Positions 16,200-23,052 of a stretch of 23,052 nt of DNA are shown one piece after another. Position 1 is the stretch's first letter. Each line of letters begins with the position of its first letter. A model generated the notes under the pieces. That model ran no database searches. It was not told the origin of the DNA and was given only the letters and a program-made list of their open reading frames with translations. The stretch comes from Sphingomonas sp. (lineage in GTDB: Bacteria; Pseudomonadota; Alphaproteobacteria; Sphingomonadales; Sphingomonadaceae). Position numbers and translations under genes: made by a program. The stretch spans positions 1 through 23,052 of the forward strand of contig JASLBO010000176.1 of the NCBI GenBank assembly GCA_030146605.1. Direction: 5' to 3'.

Positions 16200-16220
16200 G
16201 CCCGGCTTCAGGTGCCGGGC
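16200..16220 (-). repeat. Hairpin spanning the carboxylesterase stop codon
   Basis: Perfect seven-base arms GCCCGGC and GCCGGGC enclose a seven-base loop that contains part of the TGA stop (16208-16210). It lies between two co-transcribed esterase genes and could modulate read-through or messenger processing. There is no U-run, so it is unlikely to be a full terminator. Confidence 0.45.
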
Positions 16221-17782
16221 TGGATATAGGGCACGCGCGCGAACAGCTCGCGCTGCCATTTGCGCGGGTCGTTCTCGACGCGGCTGCGCACATCGAAGAC
16301 CATCGTCGCGCGCTTGTCGAGGCCGTAACGCGGCCAGCGCGGCAGTCCGGCGTGGTTGGGATCGCCGGTCCGCGCGAACGCGACGAAGCTGTCCTGCATC
16401 GCCTTCGACGCTGCCCGGGCATCGGCGGCAGTGCCGGTCTGCGATCCCTCGGCCCCCAGCGTTCCGAACACCAACGGGATATCCATCGTGTGGAAGGCGC
16501 CGCGCCGCGGGTCGGTGCGCGAGCCGAAATCGAGCTGGTACACCCAGCCCGGCGCGCCGGCCTTTGCGCGCTCTTCGGCCTCGATCACTTGCCCGCGCCA
16601 GCTCCGCCCCGCAGTGGTCGCGTCGTAAAAGACCTGCTCGGGCGTCCAGCCCGGATATTTCGCGCGATATTCCGCCACCACCCATTCGGGCAGGATGTCG
16701 ATGCGCAGCTCGGGCGCGATCCGCTCGGCGATATTGTCCCAGCCCAGATCGCGCATCCTGGCCGAATCGGGCGCGATGAACGCGCGCGTCTCGTCATGCG
16801 TGTTGCCGAGGATCATCGGGATAGGGTTCGACTGCGGATTGGCGTCGGGCCAGAACGGGTGGCGAGTCAGCCATTTCATGTCGAGCACCGGCCCGAAATA
16901 GACTCCGCCGCCCAGCACCGGATCGGTCGCGGAAAGCGCCTCGATCAGCCGCTCCTGCGGCATCGCGAGCAGCGCGCCGAGGTCGGTGTCCTTGACGCCC
17001 AGCTTGCCCAGATAGGCCCGCGCCCGCGCGGTCGCGTTGAGCGGGCCCGATGCGGTCACCTGCTGGCCGCTCATCGTCGCGGCGCGGTGGAACAGCCCCT
17101 TCGCCGCGGGCATGCCCATCATCGTCGCGATCTTGGCGCCGCCGCCCGACTGGCCGAACACCATCACCCTGTTCGGATCGCCCCCGAACGCCGCGATATT
17201 GTCGCGCACCCAGCGCAGCGCGAGGATCAGGTCGAGCTGGCCGCAATTCCCGCTATCGGCAAAGCGCGGATCGAGCCGCGCAAGATAGAGATAGCCGAAC
17301 GCGTTGAGCCGGTGGTTGACCGTGACGACGACGACATCGCCGCGCGCCGCGAGCGCCTGCCCATGGTTGAGCGGATCGGTGACGCTGCCGCCCGAATAGG
17401 CGCCGCCATGAATGTAGAGCATCACCGGCTTGCGCGCGGTGGGGCGCGCGTCCGCGGTCCAGATGTTGAGGAACAGGCAGTCTTCGGACTGCGTCCCGTA
17501 GCGGCCCCCCGATTGCGGCGAGACCGGCCCGAACCTGTCGGCCGGCTGCACTTCGGCCGGGGCGGGGACGGGCAGTGGGGCGCGGAACCGTTCGGCCCGG
17601 CCGTAGCGGATGCCGCGAAAGACGCGGACGCCGGCCTCGATCGTTCCCTGGAATGCACCCGCCGCAGTGCGGACCGGCGCCGCGGACTGCGCCCATGCCC
17701 GCCCCGCGATCAACGTGGCGGAGGCGGCCGCACCGCCGATCAGCGTACGCCGGCCGATCATCCTGTGAGAGCTCTCGGTCAT
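16208..17782 (-). CDS. Type B carboxylesterase, exported
   Basis: The 524-residue protein has an N-terminal signal with GRRTLIGGAAASATLIAG (Tat-like) and a cleavage-like AWAQ. Family features are SEDCLFLNIW near residue 98, the oxyanion loop YIHGGAYSGG, and the nucleophile elbow FGQSGGG with Ser212. Most carboxylesterases have GESAGG there. The GQSGGG form is seen in a subgroup of para-nitrobenzyl-esterase-like proteins. The ATG at 17782 has a GGAG site 5 bases upstream. It sits in the operon after kduI, separated by a palindromic repeat, and 29 bases ahead of a second esterase. The natural ester (methyl, acetyl or feruloyl groups of pectin) is inferred from context only. Confidence 0.9.
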   Translation of the reverse strand: MTESSHRMIGRRTLIGGAAASATLIAGRAWAQSAAPVRTAAGAFQGTIEAGVRVFRGIRYGRAERFRAPLPVPAPAEVQPADRFGPVSPQSGGRYGTQSEDCLFLNIWTADARPTARKPVMLYIHGGAYSGGSVTDPLNHGQALAARGDVVVVTVNHRLNAFGYLYLARLDPRFADSGNCGQLDLILALRWVRDNIAAFGGDPNRVMVFGQSGGGAKIATMMGMPAAKGLFHRAATMSGQQVTASGPLNATARARAYLGKLGVKDTDLGALLAMPQERLIEALSATDPVLGGGVYFGPVLDMKWLTRHPFWPDANPQSNPIPMILGNTHDETRAFIAPDSARMRDLGWDNIAERIAPELRIDILPEWVVAEYRAKYPGWTPEQVFYDATTAGRSWRGQVIEAEERAKAGAPGWVYQLDFGSRTDPRRGAFHTMDIPLVFGTLGAEGSQTGTAADARAASKAMQDSFVAFARTGDPNHAGLPRWPRYGLDKRATMVFDVRSRVENDPRKWQRELFARVPYIQPGT

Positions 17783-17796
17783 ATCGACTCCAAATT

Positions 17797-17900
17797 CCCC
17801 TCCCGCTTGCGGGAGGGGTTAGGGGAGGGGCTGACGGGGGAAGTTCGCGCGACTAACCCACGTCAGGCCCTCCCCCAGCCCCTCCCGCTTGCGGGAGGGG
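17797..17900. repeat. 104-base near-palindrome built from two CCCCTCCC/GGGAGGGG repeat units
   Basis: The two 52-base halves align as inverted copies without gaps at about 42 of 52 positions. Each end is itself a hairpin (CCCCTCCCGC/GCGGGAGGGG at 17797-17818 and 17879-17900). It fills the 132-base gap between kduI and the carboxylesterase gene. The unit resembles paired REP-type elements, which tend to be mobilised by RAYT transposases and to alter messenger stability. No transposase is in the window. Confidence 0.75.
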
Positions 17901-17914
17901 AGCAAGAAGAGGGC

Positions 17915-18754
17915 TTACGCCAGCTGGCAGATGTCCAGCACGTTCATGTCGGTATAGTCCTGGTTCTCGCCGGCCATCGCCCAGATGAACGCATAGGCCT
18001 TGGTGCCGCTGCCCATATGGATCGACCAGGGCGGCGAGATCACCGCTTCCTCGTTGCCGAGCACGATGTGCCGCATCGCCTCGCCTTCGCCCATATAATG
18101 GAAGACGCGGTCGTTGGGGCCGTCGAGCTCGAAGTAGAAATAGATCTCGCTGCGCCGCTCATGGATGTGCGGGGGCATCGTGTTCCACACCGAGCCCGGC
18201 TTGAGCACGGTCAGGCCCATCACCAGCTGGGCTGAGTCGCACACGCCGGGGATGACCAGCTGGAAGATCGTCCGCTCGTTCGATTCCTCTAGGCTGCCGC
18301 GCTCGAGCGCATTGGCATCGGCGATCGAGAGCTTGCGGGTCTGGAAGCCCTTATGCGCCGGGCACGAGGCGAGATAGAAACGCGCGCCGGTGCCCGAGAA
18401 CTGGACGTCCTTCGCGCCCATCGTGACGTAGAGGCAGTCCTTGTTGCCGAGCGTGAAGCGCTCGCCGTCGACGGTGACCACGCCTTCGACCGACGACACG
18501 TTGACCACCGCCAGCTCGCGGCGCTCGAGGAACGGGTGCCCCGCCGCCGACGCCGGCTCGGTCTGGTCGGGGAGCTTCACTGCGCCCGCACCCACCGCGA
18601 CGCCGCCGATCACGAAGCGGTCGGCATGCGTATAATTGAGCACGCACTCGCCTTCGCGGAACAGCCCGTCGATCAGATAGCGGTCGCGAAGCTCCTCGTT
18701 CGAGACGCATTCCATCATGTCGGGATGCGTGGCGTAATAAGTGCGGTCGAACAT
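17915..18754 (-). CDS. kduI: 5-dehydro-4-deoxy-D-glucuronate isomerase
   Basis: This cytoplasmic cupin enzyme converts 5-keto-4-deoxyuronate, formed from the unsaturated product of pectate lyase, into 2,5-diketo-3-deoxygluconate. The 279-residue length is normal. The metal site is visible: His196 and His198 in PHIHERRSE, Glu203 in the same stretch, and His246 in SIHMGSG. The start [12 protein letters not shown] is typical of the family, and a CGGAG ribosome site precedes it. It lies 21 bases after the uxaC stop in the transporter operon. Its usual partner KduD is not in the window. Confidence 0.96.
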   Translation of the reverse strand: MFDRTYYATHPDMMECVSNEELRDRYLIDGLFREGECVLNYTHADRFVIGGVAVGAGAVKLPDQTEPASAAGHPFLERRELAVVNVSSVEGVVTVDGERFTLGNKDCLYVTMGAKDVQFSGTGARFYLASCPAHKGFQTRKLSIADANALERGSLEESNERTIFQLVIPGVCDSAQLVMGLTVLKPGSVWNTMPPHIHERRSEIYFYFELDGPNDRVFHYMGEGEAMRHIVLGNEEAVISPPWSIHMGSGTKAYAFIWAMAGENQDYTDMNVLDICQLA

Positions 18755-18775
18755 GGGATACTCCGTGGGTTTGAT

Positions 18776-20224
18776 TCAGGCTGCGGCGGCGACGGGCGCC
18801 GGCGCTTGTTGATCGAGCTTATAGGCTTTGCGGACGAGGCCGTTGGTCAGTTCGTGCGCGAGTTCGAAGGCTTCCCAGTCGAGCAGTCGCCCTTCGGCGA
18901 CGAGCTGGCCGAGGAACCCGCAGTCGATCCGGCGGGCGACATCGTGGCGCGCCGGGATCGACAGGAAGGCGCGGGTGTCGTCGTTGAACCCGACCGTGTT
19001 GTAGAAGCCGGCGGTCTCGGTGACTTGCTCGCGGAAGCGGCGCATCCCCTCGGGGCTGTCGTGGAACCACCAGCTCGGCCCCAGCTTGAGGCACGGATAA
19101 TGCCCGGCCAGCGGCGCGAGTTCGCGGGCATACACCGTCTCGTCGAGCGTGAAGAGGATGATCGACAGCGTCGTCGAAGTACCGAAGCGATCGAGCAAAG
19201 GCTTGAGCGCATGGACATAATCGGTGCGCATCGGGATGTCGGCACCCTTGTCGCGGCCGTGGCTGGCGAACAGGCCATTATTGTGATTGCGGAAGCTGCC
19301 GGGGTGGATCTGCATGACCATCCCGTCCTCGTCCGACATCGCCGCCATTTCGGTGAGCATCTGCGCGCGGAACAGCTCGGCATCCTGCGGGGTCCAGCTG
19401 TCCGAGAGGATCGTGCGGAACAGCCGCTCGGCCTCGTCATAGCTGAGGTTGGCGGTCTGCGCGGTGGGGTGGCCGTGGTCGGTCGCGGTGGCGCCCGCCG
19501 CGCGGAAATCGGCACGGCGCTTGCGGTGGGCGGCGAGATAGCCGTCCCATGACCAGACATCCTCGCCGGTCAGATCGGCGAAGATCTTCATCGCGCCGGC
19601 GAACTGCTCGTGCTCGACGTCGATCACTGCATCGGGGCGATAGGTGGTGACCACCCTGCCCTTCCAGCCGCTGTTGCGGATGGTGTGATGCGGCGTGAGA
19701 TCGTCCTGCGGGCCCTCGGTGGTCGCGAGGAACTCGATGCCGAAGCGATCGAACAGCGCGCGCGGGCGGAACGCGTCGCTAGCCAGCTTCTCGTTGATGC
19801 GGTCGTAATAGAGGTCCGCGGTCGAAGCATCGAGCGCGACGTCGAAGCCGAACACCTCGGCAAAAACATGGCCGAGCCACATGGAGGACGGCGTGCCGCG
19901 GAACAGGTGGATATTCTCGGCGAAAGTCCGCCACGCCTTGCGCGGATCGGTTCCCGGCATTCCGGCCTTGCTCGGCACGCACAGGTCGTCGAGCGCGACG
20001 CCCTGCGAATAGAGCATGCGATAGAGATAGTGATCGGGCGAGAGCAGCAGCTCGGTCGCGTTCGACCAGTTCGCGTCGGTGGCGAACCATTTCGGATCGG
20101 TATGGCCGTGCGGGCTGATGATCGGCAGCCCCGCCACTTCCTTGTAGAGCGCACGCGCGATGCTCCGCGTGCGCTCGTCGGCGGGAAGGAGGCGGTCGGG
20201 ATCGAGTCTGAGGGGCCTGGTCAT
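18776..20224 (-). CDS. uxaC: Glucuronate/galacturonate isomerase
   Basis: This cytoplasmic enzyme interconverts D-galacturonate and D-tagaturonate (and glucuronate and fructuronate), the first step of the Ashwell pathway. The 482-residue protein has the amidohydrolase-fold metal motif SPHGHTDP (His39, His41). The family stretches LYYDRINEKL and MQIHPGSFRNHN lie further on. The length is close to the usual 470. A short alanine- and proline-rich tail ends the protein. It starts 9 bases after the transporter stop and is followed by kduI, which fits a hexuronate operon. The start at 20224 has only a weak AGAGAG site, consistent with translational coupling. Confidence 0.96.
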   Translation of the reverse strand: MTRPLRLDPDRLLPADERTRSIARALYKEVAGLPIISPHGHTDPKWFATDANWSNATELLLSPDHYLYRMLYSQGVALDDLCVPSKAGMPGTDPRKAWRTFAENIHLFRGTPSSMWLGHVFAEVFGFDVALDASTADLYYDRINEKLASDAFRPRALFDRFGIEFLATTEGPQDDLTPHHTIRNSGWKGRVVTTYRPDAVIDVEHEQFAGAMKIFADLTGEDVWSWDGYLAAHRKRRADFRAAGATATDHGHPTAQTANLSYDEAERLFRTILSDSWTPQDAELFRAQMLTEMAAMSDEDGMVMQIHPGSFRNHNNGLFASHGRDKGADIPMRTDYVHALKPLLDRFGTSTTLSIILFTLDETVYARELAPLAGHYPCLKLGPSWWFHDSPEGMRRFREQVTETAGFYNTVGFNDDTRAFLSIPARHDVARRIDCGFLGQLVAEGRLLDWEAFELAHELTNGLVRKAYKLDQQAPAPVAAAA

Positions 20225-20233
20225 TGCTCTCTC

Positions 20234-21787
20234 TTACGCTTGCGGCGACTTGTCGCGGAACAGCGCGTTGGCGACAATCGCAAGGATCGCAACCGCCCCG
20301 AACGCACCGAGGATCGCCCAATAGGTGCCCGTTCCGAAACAGGGCGAAGCGACGCCCATCCACACCGGAACGCAGCCATCGACATTCTTGCCCGAGGCAA
20401 GGAACAGGATCACTGCGATCAGCCCCGACGCCACCGACACGATCACGCCCCAGGGCGTCGAGCGATGGAAGCTCTCGACCCGTGCCAGCCGCGGCGTCAG
20501 CAGATGCACCGACAGGATCGCGAGGAAATAGGCAGCGCCCGCGGCGATGAACATCGGCGCATAGCTGCCCACCCGGTCGAGAATGTCGCCCGAATATTTG
20601 GAGAACAGCGCTCCGCCGATCGCCCCCACCGTGCCGCCGATGCCGATCACTGCGCCCACGGCGAAGCGCGGGAACGTGTCCGATGGCAAGGTGTAGAGAT
20701 TGGCCGAGAAGCCCTGATGCGCCGCTGCGGCGATACCGATCAGGATGACGCTGACCCAGAGATTGTCCACCGAAGTGGCGAACACCACCGGCAGCACGCA
20801 GAAGGCGCAGATCAGCATGGTGAGCTTGCGCGCCTTGTTGACGCTCATCCCGCCCTTCATCAGCCGGCCCGAGAGCCAGCCGCCGGCGATGCTGCCGACG
20901 TCCGAGATCAGATAGATCGCGCCCAGCGCCAGCGCCGCGGTGGGCGTCGACCAGGTCTTGAGGTCGAGGCCATATTGCGCGCCGAGAAAGCCCGGCAGCC
21001 AGAACAGGTAGAACCACCAGATCGGATCGATGAAGAACTTGCCGAGCGCGAACGCCCAGGTCTCGCGGGTGGCGAGCAGGCGCAGCCACAGGCCGGGAGT
21101 CTTCACATCGGGATCGGCAGGATCCTGGGTGATGTGCGCGAGCTCGCTGCTGCCGACCTTGGGGTGCGCTGCGGGATCGTCGCGGTAGACGAGCAGCCAG
21201 GCGACGAGCCAGATCACCCCGAAGATGCCGGTCGAGATGAACACCGCCCGCCAGCTCATCTCGAGATGCGAGATCATCACATAGACGATGAGCGGGGTGA
21301 GGATCGCCCCGACATTGGCGCCGGCGTTGAACAGGCCGATGGCGTAGGCGCGTTCCTTTTGCGGGAACCACTGCGCGACCGATTTGACGCCGGCGGGGAA
21401 GTTGCCCGATTCGCCGATGCCGAGGGCGAACCGCGCCATTGCGAACTGGGTGACGCTATAGGCGCCGCCATGCGCGACATGCGCGATCGTCCAGATGATC
21501 ACCGCGGCGGCATAGCCCAGCCGCGCGCCGATCACGTCGACCACCTTGCCGAAGCCGAGATAGCCGACCGCATAGGCGATCTGGAACCACACGACGACAT
21601 CGGCATAGGTCCGCTCGTCCATGTGGAGCGCGGGGTCTTCCATCATGATCGGCTTGAGCAGCCCGATCATCTGACGGTCGATATAGTTGATTGCCGTGGC
21701 GGCAAACAACAGGCCGACGATTACCCAGCGATATCGCCCGATCCGGTCCGCGGCGCCCGCTATCGTGGCCCCTCGCGCATCGCTCAT
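20234..21787 (-). CDS. exuT: MFS hexuronate transporter, ExuT-like
   Basis: The 517-residue inner-membrane protein belongs to the anion:cation symporter branch of the major facilitator superfamily. INYIDRQMIGLLKP near residue 33 is the typical first-helix motif, and GIGESGNFPAGVKSVAQWFP near residue 123 is the signature of hexuronate and glucarate carriers. It is some 80 residues longer than a usual ExuT. The extra part at the C-terminus (from about residue 430) holds two more hydrophobic segments separated by a loop. It leads the uxaC-kduI operon, so uptake of galacturonate, glucuronate or unsaturated uronates is the expected role. The ATG at 21787 has a GGGAGAGG site. Confidence 0.9.
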   Translation of the reverse strand: MSDARGATIAGAADRIGRYRWVIVGLLFAATAINYIDRQMIGLLKPIMMEDPALHMDERTYADVVVWFQIAYAVGYLGFGKVVDVIGARLGYAAAVIIWTIAHVAHGGAYSVTQFAMARFALGIGESGNFPAGVKSVAQWFPQKERAYAIGLFNAGANVGAILTPLIVYVMISHLEMSWRAVFISTGIFGVIWLVAWLLVYRDDPAAHPKVGSSELAHITQDPADPDVKTPGLWLRLLATRETWAFALGKFFIDPIWWFYLFWLPGFLGAQYGLDLKTWSTPTAALALGAIYLISDVGSIAGGWLSGRLMKGGMSVNKARKLTMLICAFCVLPVVFATSVDNLWVSVILIGIAAAAHQGFSANLYTLPSDTFPRFAVGAVIGIGGTVGAIGGALFSKYSGDILDRVGSYAPMFIAAGAAYFLAILSVHLLTPRLARVESFHRSTPWGVIVSVASGLIAVILFLASGKNVDGCVPVWMGVASPCFGTGTYWAILGAFGAVAILAIVANALFRDKSPQA

Positions 21788-21842
21788 TCAGCCTCTCCCG
21801 ATGTTATTTGCCGCTTGAGTCCGGCTCGCAGCTTGGTTGATG

Positions 21843-21856
21843 GGTTAGCCGCTACC
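21843..21856. promoter_or_regulatory. Possible operator before the hexuronate operon
   Basis: GGTTAGCCGCTACC is an imperfect palindrome with CG at its centre, 55 bases before the transporter start. It has the general form of a LacI-family site but a different core (GC-CG-GC) from the three ACCGGT copies near the pectinase genes. A different regulator may be used, or this is chance. Confidence 0.3.
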
Positions 21857-21892
21857 TCTTGCCGAGGGAAGCGCCGGGGTGAGAAGTTTCGC

Positions 21893-21935
21893 ATTTCACC
21901 CCTTGCTCCCAATATATGGGAGTAAGGGGTGAAAT
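21893..21935. repeat. 19-base-pair inverted repeat across the end of the DUF885 gene
   Basis: Arms 21893-21911 and 21917-21935 match at 18 of 19 positions around the loop ATATA. It is AT-richer than its surroundings. On the minus strand the last ten or so codons and the TGA of the DUF885 gene lie within it. It could be a terminator without a U-run, a dispersed small repeat, or a remnant of a mobile element. Confidence 0.7.
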
Positions 21936-23052
21936 TGTTGGCGTCCATGCGCGATGATCGCAAAGTTTGCCCTGCGCAGCCTCGCACCCGCCAGGCCGCG
22001 GATGTGATCGGTGAGCCCGAGCCAGACCAGCGCCTCGGCGGCGCGCATCGCGGGCTCGGCGGCGATACGGTCGAGGTCCTGCTCGAACGAAGCGAAATAG
22101 GCGGGCACGCCCTGCAGACGATCGAGCCGCGCCCGCGCTTCGGCGATGCTCCAGCGGCGATGATGGATGCCGGTATCGATCAGCCCCCGCACCGCACGAA
22201 ACAGCAACCAATGGATATGGCCGAGCTCCTCGAGCGGCGCGCCACGATAGACTCCGTGATCGGCCATCAGCTGCTCGGCATGGATCGCCCACCCCTCGGC
22301 GAAGGCCGGCAGATAGGCGATGCGCAGCGGGTGTGGATCGGCCGCCGCCTCGATCGGCAGCTGGACCATGTGTCCGGGGAGCAATTCGTGATGGACGACG
22401 CTGTGCAGGCTCCAGCGCGGGCGTCGGCGGATTTGTTTCAGGTCGACGAAATAGGCACCCGACTGGCCCTCGGCCGGGATCTGGCGGTAACCACCCTTTC
22501 CCGCCGCTTCCTCGGCGCGCGTCATCCGGCGGACGCTGACGTCGAGGCTGGCGCGCGGCACCGGGCCGATCAACGCGGGCAAGGCCCGGCGGGCATGATC
22601 GAGCCAGCGGTTCATGTCGGCGACCGCGGCGTCGCGACCGGCATCGTCGTCGGAATAGAGCCAGCGCGGATCGGCGAACATCGCCTTGAAGCGATCGCCG
22701 ACATTGCCCTTGCCGAAGCCCGCGCCGCGCATCAGCCGGTCGGCGCGCGCGCCCAGACGCGCGACAATATCCTCGAACCGCCGGTGTACGGATTCGGGCT
22801 CAACGCGCTCGCCAACATGACGTTCGAGCAGCAGTGCGAAGGCTTCTGCGCCATTAGCGCGCCGCCACAATCCGGGCTCAAAGCCTGGCGGGAGACGATA
22901 GGGTCCTTCCGACTTTCCACCGGGAATGAGCTTGGCCAGTTGCGAGTCTAACGCAAGAGCGCCGCGAATCGTTCGCAAATCGAGGCTTGCCGACGGTGAT
23001 AGCGACGCGGCGTCGAAGGTCTTGAGCCGTGCGAGACGGGCATCATAGCCGG
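21896..23052 (-). CDS. DUF885 family metallopeptidase-like protein, N-terminus cut by window edge
   Basis: The frame is open to the right window edge, and residues beyond the first visible ATG (22978) are still family-like (YDARLARLKTFDAAS), so the true start lies outside. About 385 residues are visible, where the family usually has about 600. HHELLPGH is the conserved HExxPGH-type motif, and AFAEGWAIHAEQL supplies a further glutamate. Together they suggest a zinc site like that of peptidases. Function in the family is not firmly established. The C-terminus ends HPLLPYIGSKG, encoded by an inverted repeat, which may have replaced the original end. It is the upstream neighbour of the hexuronate operon but has no evident part in it. 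Confidence 0.85.
   Translation of the reverse strand, partial: GYDARLARLKTFDAASLSPSASLDLRTIRGALALDSQLAKLIPGGKSEGPYRLPPGFEPGLWRRANGAEAFALLLERHVGERVEPESVHRRFEDIVARLGARADRLMRGAGFGKGNVGDRFKAMFADPRWLYSDDDAGRDAAVADMNRWLDHARRALPALIGPVPRASLDVSVRRMTRAEEAAGKGGYRQIPAEGQSGAYFVDLKQIRRRPRWSLHSVVHHELLPGHMVQLPIEAAADPHPLRIAYLPAFAEGWAIHAEQLMADHGVYRGAPLEELGHIHWLLFRAVRGLIDTGIHHRRWSIAEARARLDRLQGVPAYFASFEQDLDRIAAEPAMRAAEALVWLGLTDHIRGLAGARLRRANFAIIAHGRQQFHPLLPYIGSKG

Noticed and set aside
16037..18235. 732-codon plus-strand frame across the esterase and kduI genes
   Set aside because: It crosses the palindromic repeat and lies opposite three supported genes. Its part within the repeat is the usual artefact of CCCCTCCC elements.
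19610..21925. 771-codon plus-strand frame opposite uxaC and the transporter
   Set aside because: It runs through two well-supported genes on the other strand and is rich in R, H, D and E repeats typical of antisense shadows.
21784..21987. Short minus-strand frame between DUF885 and the transporter, reading NPSTKLRAG
   Set aside because: It overlaps the inverted repeat and the end of the DUF885 gene, and has no ribosome site. It looks like translated intergenic repeat sequence rather than a protein.
1..23052. CRISPR arrays, tRNA or rRNA genes, transposase or integrase genes
   Set aside because: No regularly spaced direct repeats, no tRNA-like cloverleaf and no mobile-element protein were seen on reading both strands. 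Only small palindromic repeats are present.

Overview
The window is GC-rich, densely packed bacterial DNA from an alphaproteobacterium, most likely a member of the Sphingomonadaceae (Sphingomonas-like). The reasons are the codon bias, a large TonB-dependent receptor of the Xanthomonas/Caulobacter type, LacI-family control with an ACCGGT-centred operator, several Tat-like exported enzymes, and dispersed CCCCTCCC/GGGAGGGG palindromes. The assignment is inferred from gene content, not from a marker gene. No RNA gene, insertion sequence, integrase or CRISPR array was found.

Left part (1-7725), surface polysaccharide. A rightward, tightly coupled operon encodes a family 2 glycosyltransferase (cut by the window edge), a GH10 endo-xylanase-like enzyme, an OafA-type membrane acyltransferase and a second family 2 glycosyltransferase. 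Two of its junctions are ATGA overlaps. It converges, with a 29-base overlap, on a leftward group: galU, ugd and a lipoprotein GH16 glycanase. GalU and Ugd make UDP-glucose and UDP-glucuronate. The glycosyltransferases and acyltransferase would build and decorate a polymer, and the two glycanases would trim it. A hairpin terminator separates ugd from the GH16 gene, and a predicted hairpin hides the ribosome binding site of galU.

Middle and right part (7854-21787), pectin and hexuronate use. A leftward LacI-type regulator faces a rightward unit of GH28 polygalacturonase, PL1-like pectate lyase and TonB-dependent receptor. Three copies of a TGACACCGGTGTCA-like palindrome lie in the two control regions of this unit. 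A leftward operon converges on it: hexuronate MFS transporter (exuT-like), uxaC, kduI, a type B carboxylesterase and a second alpha/beta-hydrolase esterase. Together they suggest that pectin is cut and de-esterified, oligomers enter through the TonB receptor, are split in the periplasm, and monomers enter the cytoplasm by ExuT. Galacturonate then goes through UxaC, and the unsaturated product through KduI. The later steps (UxaB, UxaA, KduD, KdgK, Eda) are not in the window.

Right edge (21896-23052): a DUF885 metallopeptidase-like gene, cut by the window edge, whose last codons lie inside a 19-base-pair inverted repeat.

No clearly new multi-gene system is visible. The most interesting items are the masked galU ribosome binding site, the operator set of the pectin regulon (two sites 136 bases apart before the receptor), the GH10 enzyme built into a polysaccharide operon, and a 104-base near-palindrome between kduI and the esterases.
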